Below are positions 1 through 9,642 of a DNA stretch of 60,281 bases, piece by piece. The notes beneath the pieces are model-generated. The model was not told the origin of the DNA and ran no database searches. It saw only the letters and a program-made list of their open reading frames with translations. Position 1 is the first letter of the stretch. Every line of letters begins with the position of its first letter. A program made the position numbers and the translations under genes. Origin of the DNA: Chloroflexota bacterium (GTDB lineage: Bacteria; Chloroflexota; Anaerolineae; Anaerolineales; UBA11579); assembly GCA_019456165.1 (NCBI GenBank), contig VRUJ01000026.1:1-60281 (forward strand), given 5' to 3'.

Positions 1-23
1 CCTTCAAAATTGGCCAAAGATGC

Positions 24-662
24 TTAACCAACTGGCGATCCGCTTTGAAGACCGGTGTCCTTTGTGAGTATCCAATTACCCCATTTACACAAGATTCTTG
101 ACACTACCTCGAAACGCTCAAAGCGTAATACCATTCCCCAAGAGGTCATTACCAAAATTTCTTCTATATCATTATAAGGAAAAACGATCACTTTTTCCTC
201 TCCTGCAATAGATAATACATCCCGAATTTGGTCCTTTAGCTCTTCGCACTCGGTTTCTGATAGATTGCTGCAGTTGTACCAGAAAACCACGTAACCATGT
301 TCCAGGTTGTGCACGATAAAACTCTCAGGAGAAGGTATAGAAGAAACATCAGCCTCGTTGTAGAAGCCTGGATTCAAGGTCATGGGGTAGTGCGGTCCAG
401 ATGAGGGCGGATTAGAATTATACTCAAGCTCAGGTCCCGGTTCAAAGTGAGATCTATCATCCATAATATTCACGGTTTCAAAGACTGCGGCTGGTCCCAG
501 AGGCGTAGGTGTAGGAGGATCAGGTGCAGTTGTTGGGGGAATTGACGTGGCCCTGGGTTCGGGAGTGGATGTTGGTGACTCAGGTAAAACCGTCGAACAT
601 GCTAAGCCTATTACAAACAACAACATGAATAGCCATAAAATTGGAGTAGATTTTCTATTCAT
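24..662 (-). CDS. DUF3105 family lipoprotein
   Basis: The predicted protein is 212 residues long. It starts with an Arg/Lys-containing signal peptide that ends in a lipobox (IGLAC, Cys about residue 22), followed by a Thr/Pro-rich linker to about residue 60. The C-terminal domain has the DUF3105 hallmarks: NPPSSGPHY followed by HNLEHGYVVFWY, with conserved His residues that could bind metal. The molecular function of DUF3105 is not established. I chose the ATG at 660-662 because AAGAGGT lies just upstream; an in-frame TTG at 683 is less likely. It is probably a membrane-anchored extracytoplasmic protein transcribed divergently from uvrA. Confidence 0.82.
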   Translation of the reverse strand: MNRKSTPILWLFMLLFVIGLACSTVLPESPTSTPEPRATSIPPTTAPDPPTPTPLGPAAVFETVNIMDDRSHFEPGPELEYNSNPPSSGPHYPMTLNPGFYNEADVSSIPSPESFIVHNLEHGYVVFWYNCSNLSETECEELKDQIRDVLSIAGEEKVIVFPYNDIEEILVMTSWGMVLRFERFEVVSRILCKWGNWILTKDTGLQSGSPVG

Positions 663-892
663 AATATACCTCTTGAATGACAATATCCGAGATTATTGCC
701 AATGTTCAAACTAATAATAACATAGTTAGGTTAAGATGCCCCGCGGCAAGAGACATGGTATTCTGGCTTTTTCCACGTAAAGCACGAAACCCATACAAAA
801 AAGTACGTCTTCCTTTGGGTGTTATAATGCAAGTTCGTTTCCGACAAAACCTTTAAATTTCCTGACAAATAACAGATATGAAACAAATGTGC

Positions 893-920
893 TATAATCT
901 ATGCATCGTGATAATAGAGG
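893..920 (+). promoter_or_regulatory. Candidate -10 element and ribosome binding site of uvrA
   Basis: TATAAT lies at 893-898 with no clear -35 at the usual distance. A second TATAAT sits at 823-828. AGAGGA lies just before the uvrA ATG at 927. I searched this upstream region for a GAAC-N4-GTTC type SOS box and saw none. Confidence 0.45.
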
Positions 921-926
921 ATATTC

Positions 927-3827
927 ATGGCAAAAAATGTAATCCGCGTGGTTGGCGCCAAGGCCCATAATCTAAAGAACATTTCCATAGATATTCCACG
1001 CGATAAATTCGTCGTAATCACCGGTCTATCCGGTTCTGGAAAATCATCCCTGGCTTTCGACACCATCTTCGCGGAGGGCCAGCGGCGTTATGTAGAGTCG
1101 CTCTCATCTTACGCCCGCCAATTCCTCGGACAGATGGCAAAACCTGATGTTGAGTACATCGAAGGTCTCTCCCCGGCGGTATCCATAGACCAGAGAGGAG
1201 CATCCCACAACCCGCGCTCCACAGTCGGCACAGTCACCGAAATCTATGATTATCTCAGGCTTCTGTATGCACGTGTTGGAGTCCCCCACTGCCCAATATG
1301 CGGGAAAAAAGTGGTCAGCCAGTCGGCTCAAGAGATCGTCGAGGCTGTTGAAACTCTTCCCGAAGACAGCCGTCTTTTGATATTAGCTCCTATCGTGCGC
1401 AGCCGCAAGGGCACCCACCAATCCGTTCTTGAGGAGATCTCGAAATCTGGGTTTGTGCGCACCCGTGTGAATGGTCAAGTCTATAATCTAGATGAAGACA
1501 TCCAACTTGATCGCTACAAAAACCACACTATTGAAGCCGTAGTAGATCGTCTGATACTCCGGAAAAATGGGAATAAAGAAAAAACCGAGGCGTTCCGCTC
1601 CCGGCTTACAGACTCAATCGAGACAGCCTTGCGTTTCGGCAACGGCTATCTGACGATTCACAACCTTTCCGTCGATGACCCCCAGGATATATCATATTCC
1701 GAGCACCTCACTTGCCCAGACCATAATATAAACTTAGCGGAGATAGAACCGCGTACTTTCTCTTTTAATACCCCACACGGGGCCTGCCCAGAGTGTCAGG
1801 GTATCGGCACAAAAATGGAGATTGACCCTGAACTATTGATCCCTGATAACTCCTTATCCATTAATCAAGGTGCGATTTCGGCCACAGAATGGGGAGGCCC
1901 GCGCGCGCAGGGAGGCTATTATTGGCGCATGCTCGTCGGAGCGGCTGAAGAGAACGGCATCGACCTTGACGCACCTGTAAAGGAACTCTCTGAAGAGCAT
2001 TATAAAATCATCTTATATGGAACTGATGGCACAGAGGTGACTGTGCGCTATACACGTAAAAGCGGGCGCGTTTCTACCTTCTTGGCCGCGTACGAGGGCA
2101 CCATACCCAACCTGGAAAGACGTTTCAAAGAAACCAACTCCGATTATATGCGCAACCGCATTATGGAGTTCATGAACAACCAGCCCTGCCCGCGCTGCAA
2201 TGGCGCGCGTTTGCGCGAAGAAGCGCTGGCAGTTACTATCGAAGATAACAACATCCTCGATATCACATCCTGGCCGGTGGTGGACACTCTAAAGTGGGCC
2301 AAACGTTTGAACGGCACAAAATCCCCCTTAAGTAAAAGGGACAAGATCATCGCTAAGCGCATCTTGAAAGAATTGCAGGAACGCCTCACCTTCATGGTGG
2401 ATGTGGGCCTCGACTATTTGACCCTCAATCGCTCAGCAAGCTCTCTTTCAGGGGGAGAGGCTCAGCGTATACGCCTGGCCACCCAAATAGGTTCCAGGCT
2501 GATGGGCGTGTTGTACGTGTTGGATGAACCATCTATCGGACTGCACGCTCGAGATAATGAACGCCTGCTGAATACTCTCACTGGCATGCGTGACCTGGGT
2601 AACACCGTTTTGGTGGTCGAGCATGACGAGGACACTATCCGCAAAGCTGATTGGATCATTGACCTCGGCCCGGGAGCTGGGGAGCATGGTGGTGAAGTGG
2701 TCGTGGATGGCCCTTTAGAAAAAATCCTCAAATCCAAGAAATCGTTGACTGGGGCTTACATTTCTGGTAGAAAGAAAATTCCTTCTCCGAAAGAACGCCG
2801 GACCGGAAACGGCAAGCTAATAACTGTAAAAGGCGCGCGCCAGAACAACCTCAAGAATTTAACCATCGAATTCCCACTAGCAAATTTTATCGCCATAACC
2901 GGGGTTTCAGGTTCAGGAAAATCAAGCCTGATGAACGAAGTGCTGTATAAATCGTTAGCACGCAAACTAAACCGGGCGCGTACACAACCTGGTGAACACG
3001 ATTCTATTGAGGGGCTAGAGCATCTGGATAAGATCGTCAACATCGACCAATCCCCTATTGGGCGCACACCGCGTTCCAACCCGGGAACTTATACAGGTTT
3101 GTTTGATCACATCCGCAAGCTATTCTCTGAGCTACCAGATAGCAAGATGCGCGGCTATAAACCAGGGCGTTTCTCATTCAATGTGCGCGGCGGGCGCTGC
3201 GAGGCATGCCAGGGACAAGGGCAGCTGCGTATCGAGATGCAATTTCTGCCAGACGTGTACGTGCCTTGCGATGTGTGTCATGGGGCGCGTTTCAACCGCG
3301 AAACATTGCAAGTCAAGTTCAAGGATTTAACCATCGCGGATATATTGGATATGCCCATTGATAAAGCATTCGAGGAATTCGCTGCATTTCCAGCGATGAC
3401 CAGCAAATTAAAAACACTTGTTGATGTCGGTTTGGGCTACATACGCATTGGGCAGCCGGCGCCAACGCTCTCCGGCGGGGAGGCGCAGCGTGTAAAGCTA
3501 GCCCGTGAACTTTCCAAACGCTCAACAGGCCAGACGATCTATGTGCTTGACGAACCCTCGGTTGGTTTGCACGCCGCTGACGTTCATAAGCTCATCGACG
3601 TGCTGCAGCGCCTGGTAGACGGAGGCAACACGGTGGTGATCATTGAGCACAATTTAGACATAGTCAAAGTTGCCGATCACATCATTGACCTGGGACCCGA
3701 GGGAGGCGACCGTGGTGGACGCGTGGTGGCAAAAGGTACGCCGGAAGAAGTTGCCATAGTAAAGAAAAGTTACACCGGACAAGCTCTGAAAGCATACCTG
3801 GCTGCAAATAACAAAAGCAAGGTTTAG
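927..3827 (+). CDS. uvrA: Excinuclease ABC subunit A (UvrA)
   Basis: The product is the damage-recognition ATPase of nucleotide excision repair, which acts with UvrB and UvrC in the cytoplasm. The 966 residues match the usual UvrA length. Two ABC modules are visible: Walker [10 protein letters not shown] near residue 35 and GVSGSGKSS near 659, with ABC signatures LSGGEAQR near 506 and 847. The zinc-binding CxxC pairs are present (CPICG, CPECQG, CPRCNG, CEACQG, CDVCHG). The ATG at 927 has AGAGGA upstream. The gene stands alone; uvrB and uvrC are not in the window. No anomaly was seen. Confidence 0.98.
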   Translation: MAKNVIRVVGAKAHNLKNISIDIPRDKFVVITGLSGSGKSSLAFDTIFAEGQRRYVESLSSYARQFLGQMAKPDVEYIEGLSPAVSIDQRGASHNPRSTVGTVTEIYDYLRLLYARVGVPHCPICGKKVVSQSAQEIVEAVETLPEDSRLLILAPIVRSRKGTHQSVLEEISKSGFVRTRVNGQVYNLDEDIQLDRYKNHTIEAVVDRLILRKNGNKEKTEAFRSRLTDSIETALRFGNGYLTIHNLSVDDPQDISYSEHLTCPDHNINLAEIEPRTFSFNTPHGACPECQGIGTKMEIDPELLIPDNSLSINQGAISATEWGGPRAQGGYYWRMLVGAAEENGIDLDAPVKELSEEHYKIILYGTDGTEVTVRYTRKSGRVSTFLAAYEGTIPNLERRFKETNSDYMRNRIMEFMNNQPCPRCNGARLREEALAVTIEDNNILDITSWPVVDTLKWAKRLNGTKSPLSKRDKIIAKRILKELQERLTFMVDVGLDYLTLNRSASSLSGGEAQRIRLATQIGSRLMGVLYVLDEPSIGLHARDNERLLNTLTGMRDLGNTVLVVEHDEDTIRKADWIIDLGPGAGEHGGEVVVDGPLEKILKSKKSLTGAYISGRKKIPSPKERRTGNGKLITVKGARQNNLKNLTIEFPLANFIAITGVSGSGKSSLMNEVLYKSLARKLNRARTQPGEHDSIEGLEHLDKIVNIDQSPIGRTPRSNPGTYTGLFDHIRKLFSELPDSKMRGYKPGRFSFNVRGGRCEACQGQGQLRIEMQFLPDVYVPCDVCHGARFNRETLQVKFKDLTIADILDMPIDKAFEEFAAFPAMTSKLKTLVDVGLGYIRIGQPAPTLSGGEAQRVKLARELSKRSTGQTIYVLDEPSVGLHAADVHKLIDVLQRLVDGGNTVVIIEHNLDIVKVADHIIDLGPEGGDRGGRVVAKGTPEEVAIVKKSYTGQALKAYLAANNKSKV

Positions 3828-3829
3828 AA

Positions 3830-3870
3830 AGGGAAATTAACCACAGATACATACAGATAAACGCGGATAT
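3830..3870 (+). repeat. Dispersed intergenic repeat, copy A
   Basis: The sequence after uvrA (GGGAAATTAACCACAGAT, continuing through CAGATAAACGCGGAT) matches, in inverted orientation, the segment at 49817-49858. Two imperfect copies 46 kb apart point to a dispersed repeat family. It has no coding potential. Confidence 0.6.
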
Positions 3871-3917
3871 AACAGGGGGAATGAGTTCAAAGGATAATGG
3901 GTAATCAGGAGGCAAAT

Positions 3918-4514
3918 ATGGGAAACAGAAAAGGCAATATTAAAAATATCAAACTTTTATTATTCTTGCTTTCTGTCATAACGTCACTGTCAGCCTGTGG
4001 CAAATCATTAAATTTCCAAACTCCCACCGACCTATCAATCGGTACCAGAACTAATTCGCCAACATCAACTCAAACATATACATCGACAACAAATCCGACT
4101 GAGACGCTTACATCTACACCTGACATAACACTAACACGGGAAACCTTTGTTGTAGGTGATGATTGTTTCGAATATGCGATGACACAATTTCATATGAATT
4201 GGTGCGCTGCCTACCATGCGAGTAGAACAGCCAATTTGTTGGATGAACTTCTGGCTGAATTGGAAAATAGAATATGGGAAGAAGCCTGGACTGAACTCCA
4301 GAATACACAAGAAATTTGGGGGCAGTACCGAGATCAAGACTGTTTGTGGAAATCCAACTTCGTCTTCGGGGGATCTATCGAACCATTGAGACGAGGCTTA
4401 TGTTTTGCTGTACACAACAAAGAGCGTCTAGATAGTCTTAAATTATTATTATGCGAAGGTGCAGGAATGACAGGTCCATGTGAGGCTTCCGAATATTACG
4501 ATGTAGCTTTCTAG
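3918..4514 (+). CDS. Lipoprotein with DUF1311 / LprI-like domain
   Basis: A signal peptide with a lipobox-like ITSLSAC is followed by a Thr/Ser-rich linker and then a Cys-rich helical domain. That domain shows the DUF1311 (lysozyme inhibitor LprI N-terminal) pattern: CFEYAMTQFHMNWCA, then an EIWGQYRDQDC stretch, a GGSIEPL motif and a closing Cys. LprI-type proteins are reported lysozyme inhibitors, but function here is only inferred from the fold. AGGAGG at 3907-3912 lies at ideal distance from the ATG at 3918, so the in-frame ATG at 3897 is rejected. It is probably an extracytoplasmic envelope protein. Confidence 0.78.
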   Translation: MGNRKGNIKNIKLLLFLLSVITSLSACGKSLNFQTPTDLSIGTRTNSPTSTQTYTSTTNPTETLTSTPDITLTRETFVVGDDCFEYAMTQFHMNWCAAYHASRTANLLDELLAELENRIWEEAWTELQNTQEIWGQYRDQDCLWKSNFVFGGSIEPLRRGLCFAVHNKERLDSLKLLLCEGAGMTGPCEASEYYDVAF

Positions 4515-4629
4515 GTATATTTTCCCCTCAAATTAGAGATTTAGACATTTCAGCAAGAAAAATTAACACTCCATAAAGGCATACAGAATTATAATAAATC
4601 TTGAGCTAAAGCGTTATATTAATTATGAA

Positions 4630-4693
4630 GGGGAAAAGTCCCAAACATTATAGGACAAAAGTCCCTTGCAAATAAGTAATTTGGGGATAAAAT
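4630..4693 (+). promoter_or_regulatory. Promoter with two dyads upstream of the Rrf2-family gene
   Basis: GGGA-N4-TCCC (4631-4642) and GGAC-N4-GTCC (4653-4664) are two short dyads sharing AAAAGTCCC. The second abuts TTGCAA (4666-4671), which is followed after 16 bases by TAAAAT (4688-4693). This looks like a sigma-70-type promoter with an overlapping operator. Autoregulation by the Rrf2 protein is an inference. Confidence 0.45.
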
Positions 4694-4735
4694 AGTAGAT
4701 AATCTTTATAAACTAGACCTAAAAAGGATTATAGA

Positions 4736-5137
4736 ATGCAAATCACTCGGCAAGCCGATTATGCTGTGCGTGCGGTTTTATATTTAGCACAGATAGATCC
4801 TGAAAAAAGAGCCACGACCAAACAAATTGCAAAAGAACAAAGCATTCCCGCCTCTTTCCTCGCGAAGATCATTGCACAACTGACAGTTGCTGGTTTGCTC
4901 GCTACTACGCGGGGTGTTCGCGGTGGTGTTGCTCTAGCGAAAGATTCTAATGATATTTCATTGTTGGACGTTGTCGAAGCTATTGACGGACCAGTAATGG
5001 TAAATTCGTGCGTAAACGATAGTTACGACTGCCCAATCGAAGATTGTCCCATCCGGTCTGTGTGGTGTGATGCGCACGCTGAGTTGGTTGAACGTTTACG
5101 GTCGACAAACTTCGACGGTGCTCTCGCACTTGCATAA
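4736..5137 (+). CDS. Rrf2 family transcriptional regulator
   Basis: The 133-residue protein begins with the typical Rrf2 winged-helix start MQITRQADYAVRAVLYLA and continues through a recognition region with GLLATTRGVRGG. The C-terminal half holds Cys residues in the arrangement CVNDSYDC, then CPIEDC and VWC. Such Cys residues bind an Fe-S cluster in IscR, NsrR and RsrR. No isc, suf or NO-related gene is adjacent, so the regulon cannot be named. The gene is monocistronic; two dyads upstream may be its own operator. The ATG at 4736 aligns with the family start. Confidence 0.9.
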   Translation: MQITRQADYAVRAVLYLAQIDPEKRATTKQIAKEQSIPASFLAKIIAQLTVAGLLATTRGVRGGVALAKDSNDISLLDVVEAIDGPVMVNSCVNDSYDCPIEDCPIRSVWCDAHAELVERLRSTNFDGALALA

Positions 5138-5198
5138 AAATAATTGTAAGCAACGCTATTTGAAACTGGAGCTGCTAATTTTCGTATTTCAGACTGGA

Positions 5199-5304
5199 GT
5201 GAATGCCTAAATGTTTTTAGAAATATATTTCTTGCTTATGGGCATTCACAGAGGAACTAACCGTTAAAAACCTGAGTTATAATTCTTAAAACAACCGGTT
5301 AGTT
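5199..5304. repeat. Two successive inverted repeats in an intergenic region
   Basis: GTGAATGCC (5199-5207) pairs with GGCATTCAC (5241-5249), and the loop holds the palindrome AGAAATATATTTCT. Next, AACTAACCG (5255-5263) pairs with CGGTTAGTT (5296-5304). These could form two hairpins after the Rrf2 gene. Neither is followed by a clear T tract, so a plain terminator is uncertain. Confidence 0.5.
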
Positions 5305-5378
5305 ACATGAATAGCCATTTTAGACTAGTTGCGCGCTCACAGTTTTAAGGTATCATTAGGTTGATAGGAGTATTTTAT

Positions 5379-5636
5379 ATGTCTATTGGGACGCCAATCA
5401 ACCGACAATACGTATGCATGCTAATAGATGGCACGCCTGTTATAGATTGGGGCGACAGCCGCGCCCAAGATATTTTTTCGGGGGATTTTGTGGAATTTAA
5501 CGAAAGTAAATACAGCCACCCAATTACAGATAATGAATTGGATGTACTAATCAAAGCTGGGCGGGTGGCAGATTACGATTCTCAGACCGTTTTCGTCCAT
5601 GCTTTACCGGAGCCTCCCCGCCAGACATTAGATTGA
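5379..5636 (+). CDS. Small conserved-looking hypothetical protein
   Basis: The 85-residue soluble protein has no signal peptide or membrane segment, is acidic overall and contains CMLIDGTPVIDWG near its start. I do not recognise a family. AGGAG 10 bases upstream of the ATG at 5379 supports this start over the in-frame TTG at 5361. It stands alone between hairpin-rich spacer DNA and a secreted lipoprotein gene. Codon usage resembles neighbouring chromosomal genes, so I consider it real but unassigned. Confidence 0.55.
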   Translation: MSIGTPINRQYVCMLIDGTPVIDWGDSRAQDIFSGDFVEFNESKYSHPITDNELDVLIKAGRVADYDSQTVFVHALPEPPRQTLD

Positions 5637-5671
5637 GAAATTGGTTTTAATTTCCTAGAGAAAAATCACAA

Positions 5672-6610
5672 TTGAATAAAAAGATCGGGAATTCCTTGTT
5701 GTCTTTAGCAGTGAGGAACAGCAAACAGCTATATTGGGGCGTATCTCAAGGAAATAAATTCGTCACCCTTATCAGCGCGCTTGTGTTTTTTTCCATAGCC
5801 TGCAAAACTATCCTCGGCGCCTCCCCCAGCCCCACACTAATCCCGCGCCCAACACGTACGCCAAAACCTACCGCAAGCGCAACATTCACGCAGACACCTT
5901 CTCCCAAACCTTCTCACACCTTTTCTCCAACTCCCAGCGCCACACCCACCCACACTCCAACACTATTACCAACACCCACACTAACTCCAACGCCCACCTT
6001 GCCTCCGCCACCGGGCACTCTCCAAAAAATCCTGCCAGATGGTTCAACCAGATTCGTAGACCAAGATAATGGCTACCAATTCGTTTTACCCCCAGATTGG
6101 TTAGTGCAAAACTTATCTGCAGAGGGTTATAGCGACCTCGCTGATACTATCGTATATATATTTCCTGGAATGGAGCAATTTGTTCAAGGTCTCGTCAGCC
6201 AAGCTGCCGCTGGCAACCTGCGTCTTTTTGCAAGCAACTCTAGTCCAGATTACTCCTTTGGTGATACACCTGCAATGCTCCTCGTGAGTATTGTGGAACA
6301 ACCAGGCCCAATAATATTGCCAATGTTTATTATATTAGAGATTGCCAGTCAATCCCTTGAGGCAATCATCCCTGATCTAGAACCATTAGGTACAGAAAGA
6401 ATAGAGACTTCCACCGGTGTGCAAATAGGTGTAATCAGGTCTAGAATGTTTTCACCCGAAATTGGAGAAATGATATTCCATAAAAGTGTTCTGTTCTACA
6501 ACCAAGACGTGCTGGCAATTATCACTTTATTCACCTCCGATGCATCTAGGATTCAAACAGAGCTTGTCTTCGATGGGATTGTGGACAGACTTGAGATCAT
6601 CGAACCATAA
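5672..6610 (+). CDS. Secreted lipoprotein carrying the sensor domain of the neighbouring Ser/Thr kinase
   Basis: The 312-residue protein has an N-terminal hydrophobic segment with lipobox-like FFSIAC (Cys about residue 44), a long Thr/Pro linker (about 50-115) and a C-terminal domain from about 120. That domain aligns with the extracytoplasmic part of the next gene: DGSTRFVD, then FVLPPDWL versus IVLSSDWL, FPGMEQ versus FPGMEE, QAAAGNLRL versus QAAAGNFRL, and closing ITLFTSDA versus ITMSTSED. No ATG is available; TTG at 5672 is taken as start, with GTG at 5711 as an alternative. The fold may be PsbP/DcrB-like, which is a guess from the GYQFVLPPDW pattern. It probably sits outside the membrane. 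Confidence 0.7.
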   Translation: MNKKIGNSLLSLAVRNSKQLYWGVSQGNKFVTLISALVFFSIACKTILGASPSPTLIPRPTRTPKPTASATFTQTPSPKPSHTFSPTPSATPTHTPTLLPTPTLTPTPTLPPPPGTLQKILPDGSTRFVDQDNGYQFVLPPDWLVQNLSAEGYSDLADTIVYIFPGMEQFVQGLVSQAAAGNLRLFASNSSPDYSFGDTPAMLLVSIVEQPGPIILPMFIILEIASQSLEAIIPDLEPLGTERIETSTGVQIGVIRSRMFSPEIGEMIFHKSVLFYNQDVLAIITLFTSDASRIQTELVFDGIVDRLEIIEP

Positions 6611-6912
6611 AATTCACGCCAGCTTCAAAGAAGTATTGTTTTCAATCTCTCTCGAGGAAAAGCGAGGGTTAATAAAGGAAAAATGCTCGAAATATTATAT
6701 ATGGGGAAATCCAGAAATAATTGAGTTGAGCATAATTTTCCCAATAATGTGCTATTATAAACTTGGTGTTTGCGAATAAGCTTCAAGAGAATCTTTTTTC
6801 TGTCTTGTAAGAATTTAATAATTTGTGAAAAGTAGTTCTAGGGCAAAATAGGATCAACCCCGCAACCATCTTTGAAACAATCTATTTTGGGCATTTCTCT
6901 TAGGAGTAAATC
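6611..6912. other. Intergenic region before the kinase gene
   Basis: I see no convincing gene, hairpin or strong promoter here. It is AT-rich spacer DNA. AGGAG directly precedes the kinase start. Confidence 0.5.
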
Positions 6913-8733
6913 ATGCAAGGTATGATTGGTAAATTCTTGGGCGAATATCAGATCGTTGAACAGATCGGCAAGGGAGGCATGGCGACGGTCTACAAAGGAT
7001 TCCAGCCTTCTCTCGAACGCGATGTAGCCATCAAAGTACTCCCCTCATTCTACGCCAAGCAAGATGAAACATTTCTGAAACGTTTTAAGCGTGAAGCGCG
7101 CGCGATTGCAAAGCTGCGCCATCCTAACATCCTTTTGGTAATTACCAGCGGAGAGGAAGAGGGAGTCCCCTACATTGTGATGGAATACGTAGAGGCTGGC
7201 ACACTGAAAGATCGCATGGAAGATACGCTTATCCTGAAAGAGGTGCAAACTTATGTTAGCCAAATCGCCAACGCTCTGGATTATGCCCACAGCGAAGGCG
7301 TAATCCACCGTGATATTAAACCCAGCAACATACTCCTGCCGAAACCAGATTGGTCGTTGTTAACCGATTTCGGGCTGGCAAAAATGGTAGAAAGCGATGT
7401 GCTAACCCAATCCGGATTGACGGTAGGAACACCCGCATATATGTCCCCGGAACAGGGTTCAGGAAAGCCAGCGGATGCGCGCAGTGACATATATTCCTTG
7501 GGCGTAACACTATTCGAAATGGTAGTGGGAGATGTGCCCTATACCGCTGAGACTCCCATGGCTGTAGTGGTCAAGCATATCGTAGACCCCTTGCCAATGC
7601 CCCGCTCGATAAATCCTCGCGTACCCAAAGAGGTAGAACGCATCATATTAAAGGCGTTAGCCAAAAAACCTGACGACCGTTACCAGAGTGCTGGCGAGCT
7701 TGCTAAAGCTCTGGAAGCGACTGTATCCAAATTGGACCCCACGGCCACTAAGGTTTTACCGGATGAAAGTACGCCCCTGCAGGATAAACCCACAGCAACC
7801 CCGATTGCGGTGCCTACTCCCAAACCCCGGAGAGCTTCAAAGAGAAAAACACGTCGTTGGCCGATTATCGCATTCTTCGGTGGAATTTTCGGTATACTGG
7901 CACTGCTAGTGGTTGGAGTGATTAGTTTGTACATGTTCTATACTTTGGGTTGGTTAGACAATTGGCTGCCAGCAGGGGATGAAGATACAGGGACTGAAGT
8001 TGCAGTGACAGAAGTTGTCACAGCCGAAGTTGCAGATGTTGAATCTGCTCCACAATCCACCTCACCGGTGGCCGAACCCACCACGGTGCGCGCCACACAA
8101 ACAGCAACCACAAGCGGATTTAATCCCTACCCCCAGTCGGGTTCATATCAAGAGGAACTTTCTGATGGATCCACAAGATTCGTTGATATTGAGGGCGGAT
8201 TCCAAATCGTGCTGTCCTCGGATTGGTTGATCCTCGATCTTTCCGAAGAAGAAATCGTAGACCTGGCTGCTTTAGGTCTGGATGCTTTCCCCGGTATGGA
8301 GGAGAGTTTGGAAGAGCTTGTCCTTCAGGCTGCTGCAGGAAACTTTCGCCTGCTCGCCTTCAACACAAACCCAGACTTTTTTACTTTGGACTTTTCCACA
8401 AACCTCAATATAACTATCGCAGACCAGCCAGGCTCAGATAGTTTACCTCTGGAATTAATCACAGAATTAACTGGGCAGTCTCTGCCTGAGATGATCCCCG
8501 GTTTAGAATTATTAGATACAGAAGTAGGGGAAAGTGCAATGGGGATCCCTATCGGGATAATCACTAGCCGGCTTAATATGGTGGGAGTTGTAGAATCGGT
8601 CTTTCAAAAAATGGTTCTTTTCCCAGTCGAAGGTGGATTCGCCATTATCACTATGAGCACGTCCGAAGATGCAAGGACAGAGGTAGAGACAGATTTTGAC
8701 AGCATGCTAGATACACTTGAATTCCTCGAATAA
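6913..8733 (+). CDS. Transmembrane Ser/Thr protein kinase with extracytoplasmic sensor domain
   Basis: The 606-residue product has a PknB-type kinase domain (about residues 10-270) with Gly-rich loop GKGGMATVYKG, VAIKVL lysine, catalytic HRDIKPSN near 131, DFGLA near 151 and a SPEQ motif. A basic Pro-rich juxtamembrane stretch leads to one TM helix (about 315-345). A Thr/Ser-rich linker and an outer domain (about 415-606) follow, and the outer domain is homologous to the lipoprotein encoded just upstream. AGGAG precedes the ATG. The kinase would phosphorylate cytoplasmic proteins in response to an outer signal; the ligand is unknown. It probably works with the adjacent lipoprotein, which is an inference from shared domain and position. 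Confidence 0.93.
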   Translation: MQGMIGKFLGEYQIVEQIGKGGMATVYKGFQPSLERDVAIKVLPSFYAKQDETFLKRFKREARAIAKLRHPNILLVITSGEEEGVPYIVMEYVEAGTLKDRMEDTLILKEVQTYVSQIANALDYAHSEGVIHRDIKPSNILLPKPDWSLLTDFGLAKMVESDVLTQSGLTVGTPAYMSPEQGSGKPADARSDIYSLGVTLFEMVVGDVPYTAETPMAVVVKHIVDPLPMPRSINPRVPKEVERIILKALAKKPDDRYQSAGELAKALEATVSKLDPTATKVLPDESTPLQDKPTATPIAVPTPKPRRASKRKTRRWPIIAFFGGIFGILALLVVGVISLYMFYTLGWLDNWLPAGDEDTGTEVAVTEVVTAEVADVESAPQSTSPVAEPTTVRATQTATTSGFNPYPQSGSYQEELSDGSTRFVDIEGGFQIVLSSDWLILDLSEEEIVDLAALGLDAFPGMEESLEELVLQAAAGNFRLLAFNTNPDFFTLDFSTNLNITIADQPGSDSLPLELITELTGQSLPEMIPGLELLDTEVGESAMGIPIGIITSRLNMVGVVESVFQKMVLFPVEGGFAIITMSTSEDARTEVETDFDSMLDTLEFLE

Positions 8734-8902
8734 CCAAATATTTCCCTGATGAGTAAATGGGGCTTTCCCAGATACATTAGGATTTCTAGTTTTATATTTC
8801 GCTCATAGCCGTAAAAGTAAAAGATCCTAGTTACAAATTCCCCCAAAAGCCTTAGTTAAAAACTCAATCACTATAATTGGGGGCGTCACCTCCACATCCT
8901 GC

Positions 8903-8930
8903 TTGACATTTATGTCAAATAAGGTAATAT
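8903..8930 (+). promoter_or_regulatory. Promoter with palindromic operator overlapping the -35
   Basis: TTGACA (8903-8908) followed by TTTA and TGTCAA (8913-8918) forms a perfect dyad whose left arm is a consensus -35. TAATAT at 8925-8930 fits as the -10 with a 16-base spacer. It would drive the lipoprotein gene starting at 8977. The binding protein is unknown. Confidence 0.6.
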
Positions 8931-8976
8931 TAATCCCGTTTAATTAGACATATCAATACATACACCGGAGGAATTC

Positions 8977-9620
8977 ATGGCAAAGAAACAGTTAAGGCTT
9001 ATCAGTAGGATAGTAATAATCTTTGGGCTGGCTTCGTTCGCCTGCTCCAGCTCTATTGGACAGTCCAGCGATGGCGGAGAACCAAATCCTACCCCAACAC
9101 CCACCCCAGCGCCCTCGAATCGGTAAGCTCTGGTGGAGAGACAAGCTCTGAAAACGAGGGCGAGAGCGAACCAGAGAGTCAACCTGAAGAAACTGAATCT
9201 GAGATTAGCGATATTGCTTGCCTCATCGGCAATTGGCAGGTTGATAACGCCAGCTACTTGGCTTTCTTAAATACAGCCGCAGGGGCAGCCGGCGATTTCT
9301 CAGCAATAAATGGGGTCCTTGGCACAATATTGGATGCTGACGGCACCGGGACAAATTATACGGATAATTTTTCCATGACGCTTTGCAGCCCAGATGGCTG
9401 TCTGGATATCCCGATAGAACAAAGCGGCACGACAACATGGGAAGTGGATGAGGACGGCTTTTTGAACGTCGGCGGTGGCCAGCTTTCACAAGCATCAATT
9501 CAAGGCGTCACTGGCGAGACAGTCACCGAGGGGGGAGGAGCCGACTTCACTTGCATCGGGAATAACTTAACTATCCTGATGGAAGGCTTTCCACCGGTAG
9601 AATGGTATCGCGTCGAATAA
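8977..9620 (+). pseudogene. Frameshifted lipoprotein gene
   Basis: The ATG at 8977 has a good GGAGG site. The first frame encodes a signal peptide with lipobox (GLASFAC) and then a Pro/Thr repeat, but stops at 9124-9126 after PTPAPSNR. The reading continues in another frame from about 9111 (ALESVSSGGE) through an acidic linker and a Cys-containing beta-rich domain (from IACLIGNWQVD) to the stop at 9620. A single indel within the CCCCAACACCCACCCC repeat at about 9090-9115 would explain this. It could be a real mutation, slippage in the repeat, or a sequence error. The domain family is not recognised beyond a lipocalin-like GxW start. Confidence 0.75.
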
Positions 9621-9642
9621 ACCCAGGAAAACTTGATAGACC

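Noticed and set aside
893..926. An SOS (LexA) box in front of uvrA.
   Set aside because: No GAAC-N4-GTTC or CTGT-N8-ACAG type dyad is visible in 684-926, although uvrA is SOS-controlled in many bacteria.
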